Below, piece after piece: positions 1-5,624 of a DNA stretch of 5,624 nt (position 1 is the first letter of the stretch; every line of letters begins with the position of its first letter). The notes under the pieces were generated by a model that saw only the letters and a list, made by a program, of their open reading frames with translations, made no database searches and was not told where the DNA came from. The stretch is taken from NCBI GenBank assembly GCA_002323795.1, contig DCPZ01000070.1, forward strand, positions 9,034 to 14,657, in the 5' to 3' direction. The position numbers were made by a program, and so were the translations under genes. This DNA comes from Flavobacteriales bacterium UBA1531. GTDB lineage: Bacteria > Bacteroidota > Bacteroidia > Flavobacteriales_D > Sanyastnellaceae.

Positions 1-840
1 CAAATCCAAGTCCGATTCAAAATGTTTTTTGTACCGAGGTAGTGCGACAAAAGCAACTTGAATGCCTTTCGATTTGGCCAATTCAACGATGCGTCTCGCA
101 TACCACTCGTTTTCTGGCGAAATCGTTATATGCTCAGGCTTGATAACACCTCCAAGGCTGTCATACAGTGCGATTCCACGCGAAGAGATTCCAGATGTAA
201 ACTTCGCGTATTGACCCAAGAACAAGCGTTGCGATGATGGAGCAACCACATGCTTTTTCATCAAAATATTTTTTTTGATCATCTCAGGATTATCCATCAC
301 CAAATGGTGATTCAAAAGAGTTGGACTAAAGGCGTACATGAGATTGTCAAATTTGATCAAGTCAAGAGTTGATTCCCAATTGCGATCGAAACTAGGACGC
401 GCTCGCGCAGATCTGATCGACGAGAGGAGTGTTTCCGAGAGGCCTGCATTTGTCTCTTTACTATTCATCAACGACGTTTCGATCAGAATCAATTGCGGAG
501 AACACAGGGATAAGGCTTCCAATAAATTCCAATAAGCATCTCTCATGATGATGCCATTATTTGCGAGCACAAAAGAGGTCATCCCCGTTGATGCGCTCAG
601 CTGTTTAGGAAGAATTCCTGTGTAAGCTTGCGAATTGCCAAGAATTAGGAGATCGACATCAACGGAATCCTTCATTGACTCAAGGCTAATCCATCGTTGT
701 TCATTGTGATCAGAACTGCGAGTATCGAATATACCGCGTCGATCCAACCCTAAGATGGTGCCCGCTATGAGGATGAATCCAAAAAAGAATTCTGCGAAGA
801 AGAGCAGAATACTGCGCTTAGGAATGAGTAAATGATCCAT
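1..840 (-). CDS. SGNH-hydrolase-like membrane-anchored protein, partial (C-terminus beyond left edge)
   Basis: An open frame of exactly 280 codons runs from an ATG at 838-840 to the window edge without a stop, so the C-terminus is missing. One hydrophobic segment at about residues 11-32, after a short basic N-terminus, suggests a signal anchor with the rest in the periplasm. Residues 64-73 read LLILGNSQAY. A beta-strand followed by G-N-S is the position of block I (nucleophile Ser70) in SGNH/GDSL-like partners of MBOAT proteins. Near the edge, a helix followed by GIQVAFVALP (about residues 256-265) is the usual alpha/beta unit preceding the last third of these domains. The catalytic Asp/His block would lie outside the window. 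The start is 4 bases after the stop of the upstream MBOAT gene, so the two are surely co-transcribed. By analogy with AlgJ/AlgX and DltD-type partners, it probably takes part in transfer of the acyl group to an exported glycan. The family is inferred from one motif plus context; overall sequence is divergent. Confidence 0.7.
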   Translation of the reverse strand, partial: MDHLLIPKRSILLFFAEFFFGFILIAGTILGLDRRGIFDTRSSDHNEQRWISLESMKDSVDVDLLILGNSQAYTGILPKQLSASTGMTSFVLANNGIIMRDAYWNLLEALSLCSPQLILIETSLMNSKETNAGLSETLLSSIRSARARPSFDRNWESTLDLIKFDNLMYAFSPTLLNHHLVMDNPEMIKKNILMKKHVVAPSSQRLFLGQYAKFTSGISSRGIALYDSLGGVIKPEHITISPENEWYARRIVELAKSKGIQVAFVALPRYKKHFESDLDL

Positions 841-844
841 CAAG

Positions 845-2308
845 TTAAAATTGAAAATAGATGAATTGCTTATCTAAGACATAAACACCATAGGACCCAA
901 GGATCACTGTCGCCATGACGAGGACATAAGCTACTAGCCAACGCTTCAAGCCCGGGCCTTCATAAAAACGTTCGATTAGCTTTCCACGATACTCCTGCCA
1001 TGCTTCAAATGACAGTAAACCAATCACCAAAAACCAACCGAAAATCCATTCATTATCGGAGAAGAGCAACTGATGGTTCATGCCCATCGCTGCATCGGAC
1101 CAATTGAATAGTCCCGCATACATTACTCCCGCTGCATTTAAATCTGGAGCTCGAAACAACACGAGCGCTCCATACATGAAAATGGTAGTGAAACCGGTGC
1201 GTAAGATGCGGGAAATCGGATTGGGAAGTTGATTCAAGGGGCGAATTACAAAAGGTTCAAAGAGCAGAAGAAATCCGCCATTCACCAACCCCCAGAGCAC
1301 AAATGTCCAAGAAGCTCCATGCCAAAGCCCTGTGATAAAAAAAACAATCATCACATTGAGCGCTCTTCGCCGCTTTCCGTTGGGGAGTTTACGAAGCGGC
1401 AACATGATATAATCTCGGAACCAAGTGGTTAATGAAATATGCCAACGAGCCCACAAATCAGCAAATCCATTTGCCAATAAGGGTCGCACAAAATTTGTGC
1501 TCAATTTGAAACCAAGCATCCTAGCCAGACCAATAGCAATTTCCGAATAGGCAGAGAAGTCAACGTACAATTGCAACGTAAAGAAAACAATTGCAGTAAT
1601 TGCTATTGGACCTGAAATGTCAGCGCCAGGAAGCATGTACGCTTCATTCACATATAAGGCAAGGCGATCAGCAATGACGATTTTTTTGAAAAGCCCCCAT
1701 AGAACCAATAGCAATCCACTCTTGACCGCCTTCTCATTGAATTTGTGGTGATTTTCAAATTGTGGAAGCAACAACTTTGCACGCTCAATAGGCCCGGCAA
1801 CCAACTGCGGAAAAAATGCGACAAAGGCAAAAAACGAGATAGGATTGCTCACGGGCTTGAGCTGACCTCGATAAATGTCAATGGTATAGCTCAATGTTTG
1901 AAACGTGTAAAAACTTATTCCAACGGGCAAAATCCATTGAAGCCTTAAATCGAAAGCGTTCAAGCCAAAGAGCTGCAATGCAACATCGGCAGATTCCAAG
2001 AAAAAATTAAAATATTTGAATGCCCCAAGCATTCCGAGATTCGTCAACAAACTTAAGCCGAGCCAAATCTTGCGCTGTCTTCGATCCTTTTCTTCCTCTC
2101 CGAGTTTGAGGCCCACCACAAAATCAACTCCAGAACTTATGACGATGAGGCTTAAAAATCGCCAATCCCACCATCCATAGAAAAGATAACTCACGCAAAG
2201 AATGAATGAATTTCGAGTGTTCAAGCGTTTTGGATGATTCAAGAAGAACCAATAAAAAACCAAAACAAATAGCATGAACACAGCAAATGTGGCTGAATTA
2301 AACTGCAT
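845..2308 (-). CDS. Membrane-bound O-acyltransferase (MBOAT), AlgI/DltB-like
   Basis: This is a polytopic inner-membrane enzyme of about 487 residues, the normal size for bacterial MBOATs. Members move an acyl group, often acetyl, across the membrane for O-acylation of exported polysaccharides or teichoic acids. Family marks, numbered from the ATG at 2306-2308, are: the N-terminus MQFNSATFAVF, matching the usual M-x-FNS opening; GISFYTFQTLSYTIDIYRG at 130-148; FFPQLVAGPIERA at 165-177; VDFSAYSEIAIG at 249-260; WARWHISLTTWFRDY at 286-300 with conserved His290; LWHGASW at 328-334 with the proposed catalytic His330; and the C-terminal FIYFQF. Both signature histidines are present, so it appears intact. 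The frame extends six codons further to a TTG at 2324-2326, but the ATG fits the family N-terminus better. No clear Shine-Dalgarno is present, as is common in Bacteroidota. The SGNH-like gene follows 4 bases after the stop. The acceptor glycan cannot be told from this window. Confidence 0.95.
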   Translation of the reverse strand: MQFNSATFAVFMLFVLVFYWFFLNHPKRLNTRNSFILCVSYLFYGWWDWRFLSLIVISSGVDFVVGLKLGEEEKDRRQRKIWLGLSLLTNLGMLGAFKYFNFFLESADVALQLFGLNAFDLRLQWILPVGISFYTFQTLSYTIDIYRGQLKPVSNPISFFAFVAFFPQLVAGPIERAKLLLPQFENHHKFNEKAVKSGLLLVLWGLFKKIVIADRLALYVNEAYMLPGADISGPIAITAIVFFTLQLYVDFSAYSEIAIGLARMLGFKLSTNFVRPLLANGFADLWARWHISLTTWFRDYIMLPLRKLPNGKRRRALNVMIVFFITGLWHGASWTFVLWGLVNGGFLLLFEPFVIRPLNQLPNPISRILRTGFTTIFMYGALVLFRAPDLNAAGVMYAGLFNWSDAAMGMNHQLLFSDNEWIFGWFLVIGLLSFEAWQEYRGKLIERFYEGPGLKRWLVAYVLVMATVILGSYGVYVLDKQFIYFQF

Positions 2309-2334
2309 CTTTTTAGAAACGGTCAAATCCTCAA

Positions 2335-2365
2335 TTTGGTTACACCAATCAGCAAAATAAATTTA
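2335..2365 (+). promoter_or_regulatory. Possible Bacteroidota-type promoter for the histidine-rich membrane protein gene
   Basis: In the 126-base divergent region, TTTG at 2335-2338 is followed after 19 bases by TAAATTTA at 2358-2365. This matches the phylum consensus TTTG-N(17-23)-TAnnTTTG except at the last base. The -7 candidate is a perfect palindrome, so it could also be read toward the MBOAT gene, where no better promoter was found. The start codon at 2435 would leave a leader of about 60 bases. AT-rich DNA gives such matches by chance. Confidence 0.35.
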
Positions 2366-2434
2366 GGAGCGATCTAAAAAGGTAACATTCTGTGGTAAAA
2401 ATCGTATATTAACAAGAAGACAAAATTTAATGAA

Positions 2435-3319
2435 ATGGAAGTAACCCGGCAACCTATTCGATTTAGCCTTTCTGCACTCGTTCTCCTACTTATGATCGGA
2501 ATGTTTGCTCTACTGCCCCTGCAATTGACAGTTCTGTCCATGTACATCTTTGGATACACGCATTACCTACTTGCCATCCACTATTCTAAAAGAGGAATCG
2601 CACAGGCATGGAGTAAAAAGAGATCAAAATGGCTTCTGATATCCATTCTGCCTCTTGTGTTCATACCATATTTAAACGAGTCTCTGATTGTGCCAAGTCT
2701 TGTTATTTACTTTGGAATTCATCATGTAATGAGCGAGGTGTATTTTGATGCCAAGAACCATTCGAAACAATTAAGAACAACCCATTGGTGGGCTTTGATC
2801 GGTAGCTATTTCGCCATCACCGGGCACCATGTTCCATGGGTTGCAAACCTCAGCTCAATTGGTTGGATTGTGAATATAGTTGCGACCCTTGCCTTTCTAT
2901 ACGTTTGGCGAAAAGAAGGAACGCTTGCCTTCAAAACAATGGTTTACACGTGCCCTTGGATTATTTTTGGACCTGCTGTGGCCCTCATCGGAGAATACAT
3001 CTATTTAGATTGGAGATTTCTTATCAATTGGCACTTCTTTTTCTGGCTTTTCATTCCATACCTCAGGAGTGGAATGTTTAATCGAAGTCAGATACGGACG
3101 TATTGGAAGCAAAACATCCTCTTAATTGCTCTGTTTTCATTTCTCTTTTTCATTTCGTTGCCTACGGGAAATTTTGACGTCATTGGTTGGGAACCTGTTG
3201 GGATGAAAATTCTTACGAAATTTTTTCTAGCGTGGTCTTTCTTACACATCAGTTGGAGCTTTATAATCTCCGGAGGAAACCCCAACTGGTTGAAAAGTTG
3301 GATTGCCTCAGGAAGGTGA
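2435..3319 (+). CDS. Histidine-rich polytopic membrane protein of unknown function
   Basis: This 294-residue protein is almost wholly hydrophobic, with about seven to nine likely membrane segments (roughly 11-28, 31-48, 66-80, 84-100, 117-133, 141-157, 170-189, 194-210, 227-242 and 261-279; some may be re-entrant or too short). I do not recognise the family. Its distinctive trait is histidines at or near membrane segments: FGYTHYLLAIHY (His43, His49), FGIHHVMSE (His96, His97, Glu101), His109, His117, ITGHHVPW (His131, His132), INWHFFFW (His200) and AWSFLHISWSF (His271). The layout suggests a metal or haem site inside the membrane, as in di-iron membrane oxygenases or Brp/Blh-type carotenoid enzymes, but neither family's signature can be shown here. 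The start is the ATG at 2435. An earlier ATG at 2430 opens only a four-codon frame. AAGAAGA at 2414-2420 is purine-rich but too far away for a normal ribosome site. The gene is divergent from the MBOAT operon, so a shared role is possible but unproven. No terminator hairpin follows the stop. Confidence 0.85.
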   Translation: MEVTRQPIRFSLSALVLLLMIGMFALLPLQLTVLSMYIFGYTHYLLAIHYSKRGIAQAWSKKRSKWLLISILPLVFIPYLNESLIVPSLVIYFGIHHVMSEVYFDAKNHSKQLRTTHWWALIGSYFAITGHHVPWVANLSSIGWIVNIVATLAFLYVWRKEGTLAFKTMVYTCPWIIFGPAVALIGEYIYLDWRFLINWHFFFWLFIPYLRSGMFNRSQIRTYWKQNILLIALFSFLFFISLPTGNFDVIGWEPVGMKILTKFFLAWSFLHISWSFIISGGNPNWLKSWIASGR

Positions 3320-3469
3320 ATGGCCGCAGAAGAATCTGAAAATTGAAGAAAGTCTAAATGTCGATAGGAGGGCATCCAAAAGGTTGTATCAATCCGCTGG
3401 AATCAAACAAAGACATTGGCTTCTTTTTTCGGGTAACAAATACGAGTTGGCTCAACCATCGCCCAGCGC
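3320..3469. other. Unassigned decayed stretch between membrane protein gene and CotH remnant
   Basis: No intact gene is visible. Plus-frame stretches stay open briefly and look protein-like. One frame, starting before the upstream stop, reads on to a TGA at 3471-3473 and includes RHWLLFSGNKYELAQ. Another runs to a TGA at about 3499 and includes SWLNHRPARDWFQYP. These may be earlier parts of the same broken CotH-family gene in shifted frames, but I could not align them to that family with confidence. An ATG at 3320-3322, directly after the stop of the preceding gene, opens only eight codons. Confidence 0.4.
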
Positions 3470-3819
3470 GTGATTGGTTTCAATATCCTGTTCGAAATTG
3501 ATTTCCTCGGAGGTGCCAAATCCCTGCTCGAAACCTCTCCTTCAAGCGATAACTTCCTTATTGTCTTTGAACAACTTTTTGACGTTAAAAACTACATCGA
3601 TTATTTTGTTTTTTTGAAACATATATCCAAAATTGGGATTGGTTGGGATTGGCTAACGAATTGAACAACGTCAAAACATTCCGAACAGCACCTGATCAAC
3701 CTTGGCGCTACCTCTTATATGATACAGATGGCGGCTTTGGGAGGTTTGATGGCAAAAACCGAAACTTTATCGACTTTGCCCGTAATCCCAACTTTCCATC
3801 TGTGCACAGTAAAAGCTGA
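3470..3819 (+). pseudogene. Frameshifted, truncated remnant of a CotH-kinase-family protein gene
   Basis: Two adjacent plus frames together resemble the second half of a CotH domain (Pfam CotH kinase family; Bacteroidota members are often exported proteins). The first frame, 3470-3664, carries FLIVFEQLFDVKNYIDYFVF and then GWDWL. This corresponds to the family's 'fDvdnfidYfi...n.DW' segment. It then hits TGA at 3662-3664. The second frame continues the match with NELNNVKTFR, then PWRYLLYDTDGGFG (the conserved 'WryilwDtDfgfg' block holding the metal-binding Asp residues) and NFIDFARNP, ending at TGA 3817-3819. One added base near 3653 would join the frames as DW-x-NELNNVK, so a single-base deletion is the simplest lesion. 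The C-terminal part of the domain and the entire N-terminal half are missing compared with a usual CotH protein of 400 residues or more. The family call comes from motif memory; the frameshift is directly visible. A sequencing error could explain the frameshift, but not the missing ends. Confidence 0.6.
3633..3652 (+). repeat. Perfect 10-bp tandem duplication inside the CotH remnant
   Basis: TTGGGATTGG occurs twice head to tail (3633-3642 and 3643-3652). The length is not a multiple of three. It lies immediately before the point where the reading frame is lost, so replication slippage here may be part of how the gene decayed. Confidence 0.85.
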
Positions 3820-3830
3820 AGTTTACGCAT

Positions 3831-3863
3831 AAAAAAAGCCCGTATCGTTGTGATACAGGCTTT
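3831..3863 (-). terminator. Intrinsic terminator of the tRNA-Arg gene
   Basis: AAAGCC (3835-3840) pairs with GGCTTT (3858-3863). After one C/A mismatch, GTATC (3842-3846) pairs with GATAC (3852-3856) around a five-base loop GTTGT. On the minus strand the hairpin is followed by a run of T (complement of A at 3831-3837), four bases after the tRNA CCA end. On the plus strand the T tract is short (TTTCTCTT), so it may act weakly in that direction for the CotH remnant. Confidence 0.85.
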
Positions 3864-3867
3864 CTCT

Positions 3868-3944
3868 TGGTGACCGTGTAGGGATTCGAACCCCAAACCT
3901 CCTCATCCGTAGTGAGGTGCTCTATCCAGTTGAGCTACACAGCC
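3868..3944 (-). tRNA. tRNA-Arg, anticodon ACG
   Basis: A complete cloverleaf reads on the minus strand. The acceptor stem GGCTGTG pairs with CACGGTC with two G-U pairs. The D arm is GCTC...GAGC. The anticodon stem CCTCA/TGAGG encloses the loop CTACGGA with anticodon ACG. The variable region is AGGTT, and the T arm is TGGGG-TTCGAAT-CCCTA. The discriminator is A, and CCA is encoded at 3868-3870. Anticodon ACG is normally deaminated to ICG by TadA, so the tRNA reads CGU, CGC and CGA arginine codons. It has its own promoter and terminator and is therefore a single-gene unit, independent of the peptidase gene upstream on the same strand. Confidence 0.97.
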
Positions 3945-3966
3945 GGTTTTCCTCCTCGGCGGGGGG

Positions 3967-3997
3967 CAAAGATACCAACTCCCTTCAATCCACCAAA
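3967..3997 (-). promoter_or_regulatory. Bacteroidota -33/-7 promoter of the tRNA-Arg gene
   Basis: Read on the minus strand, TTTG (3997-3994) is followed after 19 bases by TATCTTTG (3974-3967). This is an exact match to TTTG-N(17-23)-TAnnTTTG, the promoter consensus of the primary sigma factor in Bacteroides and Flavobacterium. Transcription should start near 3960, about 15 bases before the tRNA 5' end. A C-rich run (CCCCCC, 3966-3961) lies between the -7 box and the likely start. Confidence 0.8.
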
Positions 3998-4053
3998 CGG
4001 AATCAAGGAATTATCCAAAGAAACAGCTTAAGGGTTGATTCAGTATTCAAACC

Positions 4054-5169
4054 TTAGCGACCCATGGCTTTTTTATCAGTCTTCGACAAGCCATCTTCAT
4101 GCAGCATGATTCCAATGGTGTGATGCCGGAAATAAGACATCGAAACAAATTGACGGCCACCGAATGCATTGCCCTGGCCCCAAGAATTCTTGATGATGAA
4201 GTAAGTGCGGCCTTGGGCATCTTTTGCGAGTCCCACAATGTGCATGAGATGATCGTCCGTGTTTTCCTGAGAATCAAAAGCCGATTGACGCATTGCTTGA
4301 CTCACTGAAAGTTCGTCGGGCATCTGCCCCAAAGTTTCCCACTCCTTCGCTGAGGCTGCTGCCTCAGGCATGATCGCCCAGCCGTTCTGAAACGAAAACC
4401 CCCGATTGCTCACATCAGCATCCCAAGCAACAGTGTATCCGTCAGAGAGTGCATCCCGTACCATGCGCTCCAAATCATCCAACGGCACGTTCCAAAATGC
4501 ACCATGGGCATGGTTGTCGGGAACTTCCAAAATGAATGGCGCTCCAAAAGGATGATGCGTGAATGAAGTTACAGTCACGTACGCCTCGGGATAAATGCCC
4601 ATCGCATCCCGAAATGAGACCGGTGTATAGGATTTTCCGTCGTATTCAAAGGACTCGGGCAACGCGCCGAGGTGCGCGTCCAAAACGGCTTCCACTGCAT
4701 CAAATGATTCCTGTGCAATGCGACCCGATTGACCCACCATGGTTTTGGCAAGAGCCTCGAGCGATGCATCAAGAGCACCGTGATCGTATTGACCCGGAGC
4801 TTGGCCACCATCATAGATCGATTGAGGAACGAGGCCGTAAGCCGCGGCAGCATGAGTCACATCATGCGACAAGCCGCCAGGACCAAATTGATGCTTGCCT
4901 TGATACCGAACGTAACGCTCAACCTTTTCAGGGTAGACGACACGCACTGCAGCCATTTCACTGAAATCATGTAATTCACCCGTGATGCGATGGGTTTCTG
5001 ATTCCAAAAAACTCGTCGTGCTGAAACTCCAGCATGTCCCTGTCTGACCTTGACTCACCACGTCTGTAGACGTTAAGTCGATGCTAATATCAGGGGACTG
5101 TGCGAGCGTTGTGTTGGACATCAACGCGAAGAATATGAAGACAACGCTCCAAGCTTTAATCAATTTCAT
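4054..5169 (-). CDS. Exported C1 (papain-fold, C1B/PepC-like) cysteine peptidase
   Basis: This 371-residue protein begins with a clear signal peptide (basic MKLIK, hydrophobic core, TLA before Gln24 as likely cleavage site), so it acts in the periplasm or outside. The catalytic set of clan CA family C1 is complete: Gln40 for the oxyanion hole and Cys46 in QGQTGTCWSFS; His310 in DDHLMHIVG; Asn328 in IIKNSWG. GPGGLSHDVTHAAAAYGLVP (97-116) matches the conserved helix after the active site in bleomycin-hydrolase/aminopeptidase C relatives (C1B). It is shorter than cytoplasmic PepC (about 440-450 residues) and has no propeptide of papain type: Cys46 lies only about 22 residues into the mature chain. 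Bacteroidota commonly carry such exported versions, likely for peptide scavenging. I chose the ATG at 5167-5169 because the signal peptide begins there. The frame extends 12 codons further to an ATG at 5203-5205, which would bury the signal. No Shine-Dalgarno is seen. A weak hairpin without a T run (4033-4053) follows the stop. G+C is visibly higher than in the left block. Confidence 0.93.
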   Translation of the reverse strand: MKLIKAWSVVFIFFALMSNTTLAQSPDISIDLTSTDVVSQGQTGTCWSFSTTSFLESETHRITGELHDFSEMAAVRVVYPEKVERYVRYQGKHQFGPGGLSHDVTHAAAAYGLVPQSIYDGGQAPGQYDHGALDASLEALAKTMVGQSGRIAQESFDAVEAVLDAHLGALPESFEYDGKSYTPVSFRDAMGIYPEAYVTVTSFTHHPFGAPFILEVPDNHAHGAFWNVPLDDLERMVRDALSDGYTVAWDADVSNRGFSFQNGWAIMPEAAASAKEWETLGQMPDELSVSQAMRQSAFDSQENTDDHLMHIVGLAKDAQGRTYFIIKNSWGQGNAFGGRQFVSMSYFRHHTIGIMLHEDGLSKTDKKAMGR

Positions 5170-5478
5170 GGTCAATTGGTTTGGGGGCAATTTACATGCT
5201 ATCACACAACAGGCCGCTCCTGCCTGTTACAATTCATTTCGCGGCATACCATGACGAGGCCATTTGTCAGTGCCAAGTCTTGATCAACTGGCTGAAAGAC
5301 TGTCAACGAGGCATGCACGGAGTAGTCATTGCTGATATGGCTTCTTTCGCTCAAAAGGATGCAAATCCCTTGAATGCGGCTCTGTTGATTTTGAACAATT
5401 CTGCATCCGATCAAAAAAACAGTAGAATTCAGAAGTTTTAAGGAGTCAAACGCCTGGCATTCTCCACCAAAGACGCCG
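5170..5478. other. Intergenic region with no convincing gene
   Basis: About 309 bases separate the peptidase start from the stop of the right-edge gene. Two overlapping frames are open. The plus-strand frame from ATG 5196 to TAA 5439-5441 has 81 codons, with no recognisable domain, signal peptide or ribosome site. A minus-strand frame from 5504 to 5202 overlaps the 3' end of the neighbour. Neither resembles a known family and they cannot both be real. The plus frame is the slightly better candidate for a small or decayed gene. The peptidase promoter should lie here, but no good TAnnTTTG box was found. No T-tailed hairpin was found after the right-edge gene. Confidence 0.4.
5208..5228. repeat. 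Inverted repeat AACAGGC-N7-GCCTGTT upstream of the peptidase gene
   Basis: Perfect 7-base arms (5208-5214 and 5222-5228) flank a seven-base spacer, 39 bases upstream of the chosen peptidase start codon. The dyad spans about two helical turns, as expected for an operator bound by a dimeric regulator. It could instead form a small hairpin in the peptidase leader. No T run follows on either strand, so it is not a standard terminator. Confidence 0.45.
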
Positions 5479-5624
5479 TTAGAAACGCGCTCGCACGAAG
5501 TCACCCAGTTGCGGAGGAATCACCCACGTAAGATACAGCGCACCCTGCCATAAATCGTCTTCATACGAGCCCATGATTACTCGGTCGCGACTGACCCGAG
5601 CCGTGAGCATCAAATTGCCTCCTT
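5479..5624 (-). CDS. C-terminus of a probable outer-membrane beta-barrel protein (partial, 5' end beyond right edge)
   Basis: Forty-seven codons are present before TAA at 5479-5481. The segments NLMLTARVSRDRVI, WQGALYLTWVI and GDFVRARF alternate polar and hydrophobic residues in the manner of membrane beta-strands, and the chain ends in Phe. A terminal aromatic residue is the usual recognition signal for the BAM assembly machinery. This indicates an outer-membrane barrel protein, but 47 residues do not allow the family to be named. It is on the same strand as the peptidase gene, but about 310 bases separate them, so co-transcription is uncertain. Confidence 0.6.
   Translation of the reverse strand, partial: GGNLMLTARVSRDRVIMGSYEDDLWQGALYLTWVIPPQLGDFVRARF

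Noticed and set aside
256..276. A/T inverted repeat with an eight-base homopolymer (ATCAAAATATTTTTTTTGAT)
   Set aside because: It lies inside the SGNH-like coding frame, encodes an ordinary Lys/Ile-rich stretch, and is best explained by local A+T-rich composition.
2836..3081. 81-codon plus-strand frame inside the histidine-rich membrane protein gene
   Set aside because: Fully nested in another frame of a clearly coding gene, with no family resemblance.
4033..4053. Weak hairpin GGTTGA...TCAAACC just after the peptidase stop
   Set aside because: Short stem with a bulge and no T run on the minus strand, so not called as a terminator.
4563..4964. Plus-strand open frame of 133 codons, rich in Arg, His and Pro
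   Set aside because: It lies antisense inside the peptidase gene, has no domain-like pattern, and its composition is typical of an antisense shadow of coding DNA.
5202..5504. 100-codon minus-strand frame upstream of the peptidase
   Set aside because: Overlaps the 3' end of the beta-barrel gene out of frame and shows no recognisable motif, signal peptide or ribosome site.
1..5624. Search for CRISPR arrays, insertion sequences, toxin-antitoxin pairs and defence genes
   Set aside because: No regularly spaced repeats, transposase motifs or known defence domains were seen on either strand.

Overview
The window looks like chromosomal DNA from a Bacteroidota (flavobacteria-like) bacterium. The best sequence evidence is the promoter of the tRNA gene. 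Read on the minus strand it is TTTG, 19 bases, then TATCTTTG, which is the -33/-7 consensus of that phylum. Weak or absent Shine-Dalgarno sequences, a C1B-type exported peptidase of a kind common there, and a CotH-family remnant agree with this. The genus cannot be named from the sequence.

Left block (1-3319): two genes on the minus strand, separated by 4 bases, encode a membrane-bound O-acyltransferase (MBOAT, AlgI/DltB type) and a membrane-anchored SGNH-hydrolase-like protein that runs off the left edge. Such pairs usually O-acylate (often acetylate) an exported polysaccharide or other envelope glycan. A histidine-rich polytopic membrane protein of unknown function is transcribed divergently from the MBOAT gene.

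Middle (3320-4053): a decayed stretch carries the 3' part of a CotH-kinase-family gene, broken by a frameshift and truncated at both ends. Next come a strong intrinsic terminator and a tRNA-Arg(ACG) gene on the minus strand with its own promoter.

Right block (4054-5624): a secreted papain-fold (C1B) cysteine peptidase gene lies on the minus strand. Upstream of it is about 310 bases without a convincing gene, containing a 7-bp inverted repeat. At the right edge is the last 47 codons of a probable outer-membrane beta-barrel protein. Hand counts suggest the right block is richer in G+C than the left (54% at 4621-4740 against 37.5% at 2641-2760). With the broken gene next to the tRNA 3' end, this hints that the tRNA marks a recombination or acquisition boundary. 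No complete new defence or mobile system is visible. The most novel gene is the histidine-rich membrane protein at 2435-3319.
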